Source: Homoserinimonas sp. OAct 916
GTDB taxonomy: Bacteria; Actinomycetota; Actinomycetes; Actinomycetales; Microbacteriaceae
NCBI RefSeq assembly: GCF_003260275.1
Contig: NZ_QJHB01000001.1
Coordinates: 310,001-374,000 of the forward strand
Direction of reading: 5' to 3'
DNA: 64,000 nt
A program made the position numbers and the translations under genes. The notes below the pieces were generated by a model, which was given only the letters and a program-made list of their open reading frames with translations, did no database searches and was not told where the DNA came from. How positions within the stretch are numbered: the stretch's first letter is position 1; each line of letters starts with the position of its first letter. Of this stretch, positions 63,378 through 64,000 are shown piece by piece.

Positions 63378-64000
63378 TCAGTCGTGGCGGGCGAGGAGAT
63401 CGCGGATGCCCCGGCGCGCAGGTTCCACGTCATAGCTGTTCACCAGGGCGCCGGCCATCCGCACCGGGTCGCCGAAGAAGAAGTACTCGTACAACGCCTG
63501 CCGGGAGGCGAACCCGGAGATCGATGCGTCGTGGGCGAGCTTGAACAGCTTCACCCGCTCGGGGCCGGTCAGCGACTTGGCCTGCAGGTACAGCTCAATG
63601 TCGCCCACTTCGGAACTGGCCAGGTCGGCCTCGCCGGGCAACGCCATCAGCCCTGAGGCACACAAGGTGCGTATGATCTGCGGAAAGCGCTGCGCGACCT
63701 TCGGGTACCAGTTGCGCGCCGCATTCAGCGGCTCCCATTTCGGTTGCATCATGCCGAATTGATTGAGTTCGGCATCGACCTCCGCGGTCCGCATCAGCGC
63801 CTTGCCGATCTCGACGTCGATGATGAGTTCGGTCAGGGACTCCTGGACGTGTTGAAAGCCGTCAATCCCAATGGATGCGGCGATCTCGCTGGCCAGCCCC
63901 AAAAAGAACGTACTCTTGCTGATCGTGCGGGCGATCACCTGCCCGGTCATCAGCGCGGCCGCCCCCGTCTCGGAATAGAAGCCGTTGCAGAGCTCCGGGT
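63378..64000 (-). CDS. hpaB: 4-hydroxyphenylacetate 3-monooxygenase, oxygenase component (5' part outside window)
   Basis: The last 207 codons of HpaB, reading into the window from the right edge (..PELCNGFYSETGAAALMTGQ onward). Diagnostic C-terminal runs: NWYPKVAQRFPQIIRTL, ASGLMALPGEADL, IELYLQAKSLTGPERVKLFKLA and YEYFFFGDPVRMAGAL. The enzyme uses FADH2 from a separate reductase (HpaC) to make homoprotocatechuate, the HpaD substrate. It converges with the monooxygenase gene. The ATG at 63950 is internal, since the frame remains open to base 64000. Confidence 0.92.
   Translation of the reverse strand, partial: PELCNGFYSETGAAALMTGQVIARTISKSTFFLGLASEIAASIGIDGFQHVQESLTELIIDVEIGKALMRTAEVDAELNQFGMMQPKWEPLNAARNWYPKVAQRFPQIIRTLCASGLMALPGEADLASSEVGDIELYLQAKSLTGPERVKLFKLAHDASISGFASRQALYEYFFFGDPVRMAGALVNSYDVEPARRGIRDLLARHD

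Overview
The window is about two-thirds GC, densely packed and rich in GTG and TTG starts, with leaderless promoters. Gene content (actinobacterial SdhCDAB, GtrA/DUF6541-type envelope genes, a mevalonate pathway, a proposed F420-0 uptake cassette) points to an actinobacterium, most likely a member of the Microbacteriaceae. Genus cannot be set from the sequence alone. I see no rRNA or tRNA gene, no insertion sequence and no CRISPR array. This reads as ordinary chromosome with catabolic islands.

Region by region. 1-17 kb is a nucleoside salvage block: an IclR regulator with a divergent S-adenosylhomocysteine hydrolase homologue, adenosine deaminase, nucleoside hydrolase, thymidine phosphorylase, cytidine deaminase, and a nucleoside ABC importer (two BMP lipoproteins, a double ATPase, two permeases). 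A small envelope-glycan group interrupts it (DUF6541-like membrane protein, GT2 glycosyltransferase, GtrA), and a mannose-1-phosphate guanylyltransferase follows. 18-21.7 kb holds sdhCDAB. 21.7-22.4 kb has no protein gene but carries a strong minus-strand promoter signature, a chain of hairpins and a T6 run: a candidate small RNA. 22.4-26.7 kb holds a YihY/BrkB membrane protein, exonuclease III, tryptophanyl-tRNA synthetase, a GNAT acetyltransferase and a HAD hydrolase. 26.8-30.7 kb is an FMN riboswitch driving ribD-ribE-ribBA-ribH plus a 31-residue membrane peptide. 30.7-36 kb carries a DrrAB-like ABC-2 exporter, an ABC exporter half-transporter and a VOC protein. 36-43 kb (minus) holds a GH38 alpha-mannosidase, an SDR dehydrogenase, a thiolase and HMG-CoA synthase. 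43-46.8 kb (plus) is an ABC importer resembling the proposed F420-0 scavenging cassette, plus a nitroreductase. 46.9-51.3 kb holds mevalonate diphosphate decarboxylase, phosphomevalonate kinase and one long ORF fusing HMG-CoA reductase to mevalonate kinase. 51.6-64 kb is a homoprotocatechuate (4-hydroxyphenylacetate) meta-cleavage island.

How genes cooperate. Thiolase, HMG-CoA synthase, the HMGR-MVK fusion, PMK and MDD together make a complete acetyl-CoA to isopentenyl-diphosphate route. The hpa island runs from ring hydroxylation (HpaB) through ring cleavage (HpaD), aldehyde oxidation (HpaE), decarboxylation/isomerisation (an unusual FAH-RraA fusion), hydration (HpaH) and aldol cleavage (HpaI) to succinic semialdehyde oxidation. 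Its products, pyruvate and succinate, feed the TCA cycle. The nucleoside block imports nucleosides and splits or deaminates them.

The most noteworthy items are the HMGR-mevalonate kinase fusion, the FAH-RraA fusion, the candidate small RNA at 21.8-21.95 kb, the 88-nt G-rich tract abutting deoA, a recurring habit of 14-17 bp tandem duplications (two span stop codons), and eight genes with a -10 box exactly 6-7 nt before the start codon.
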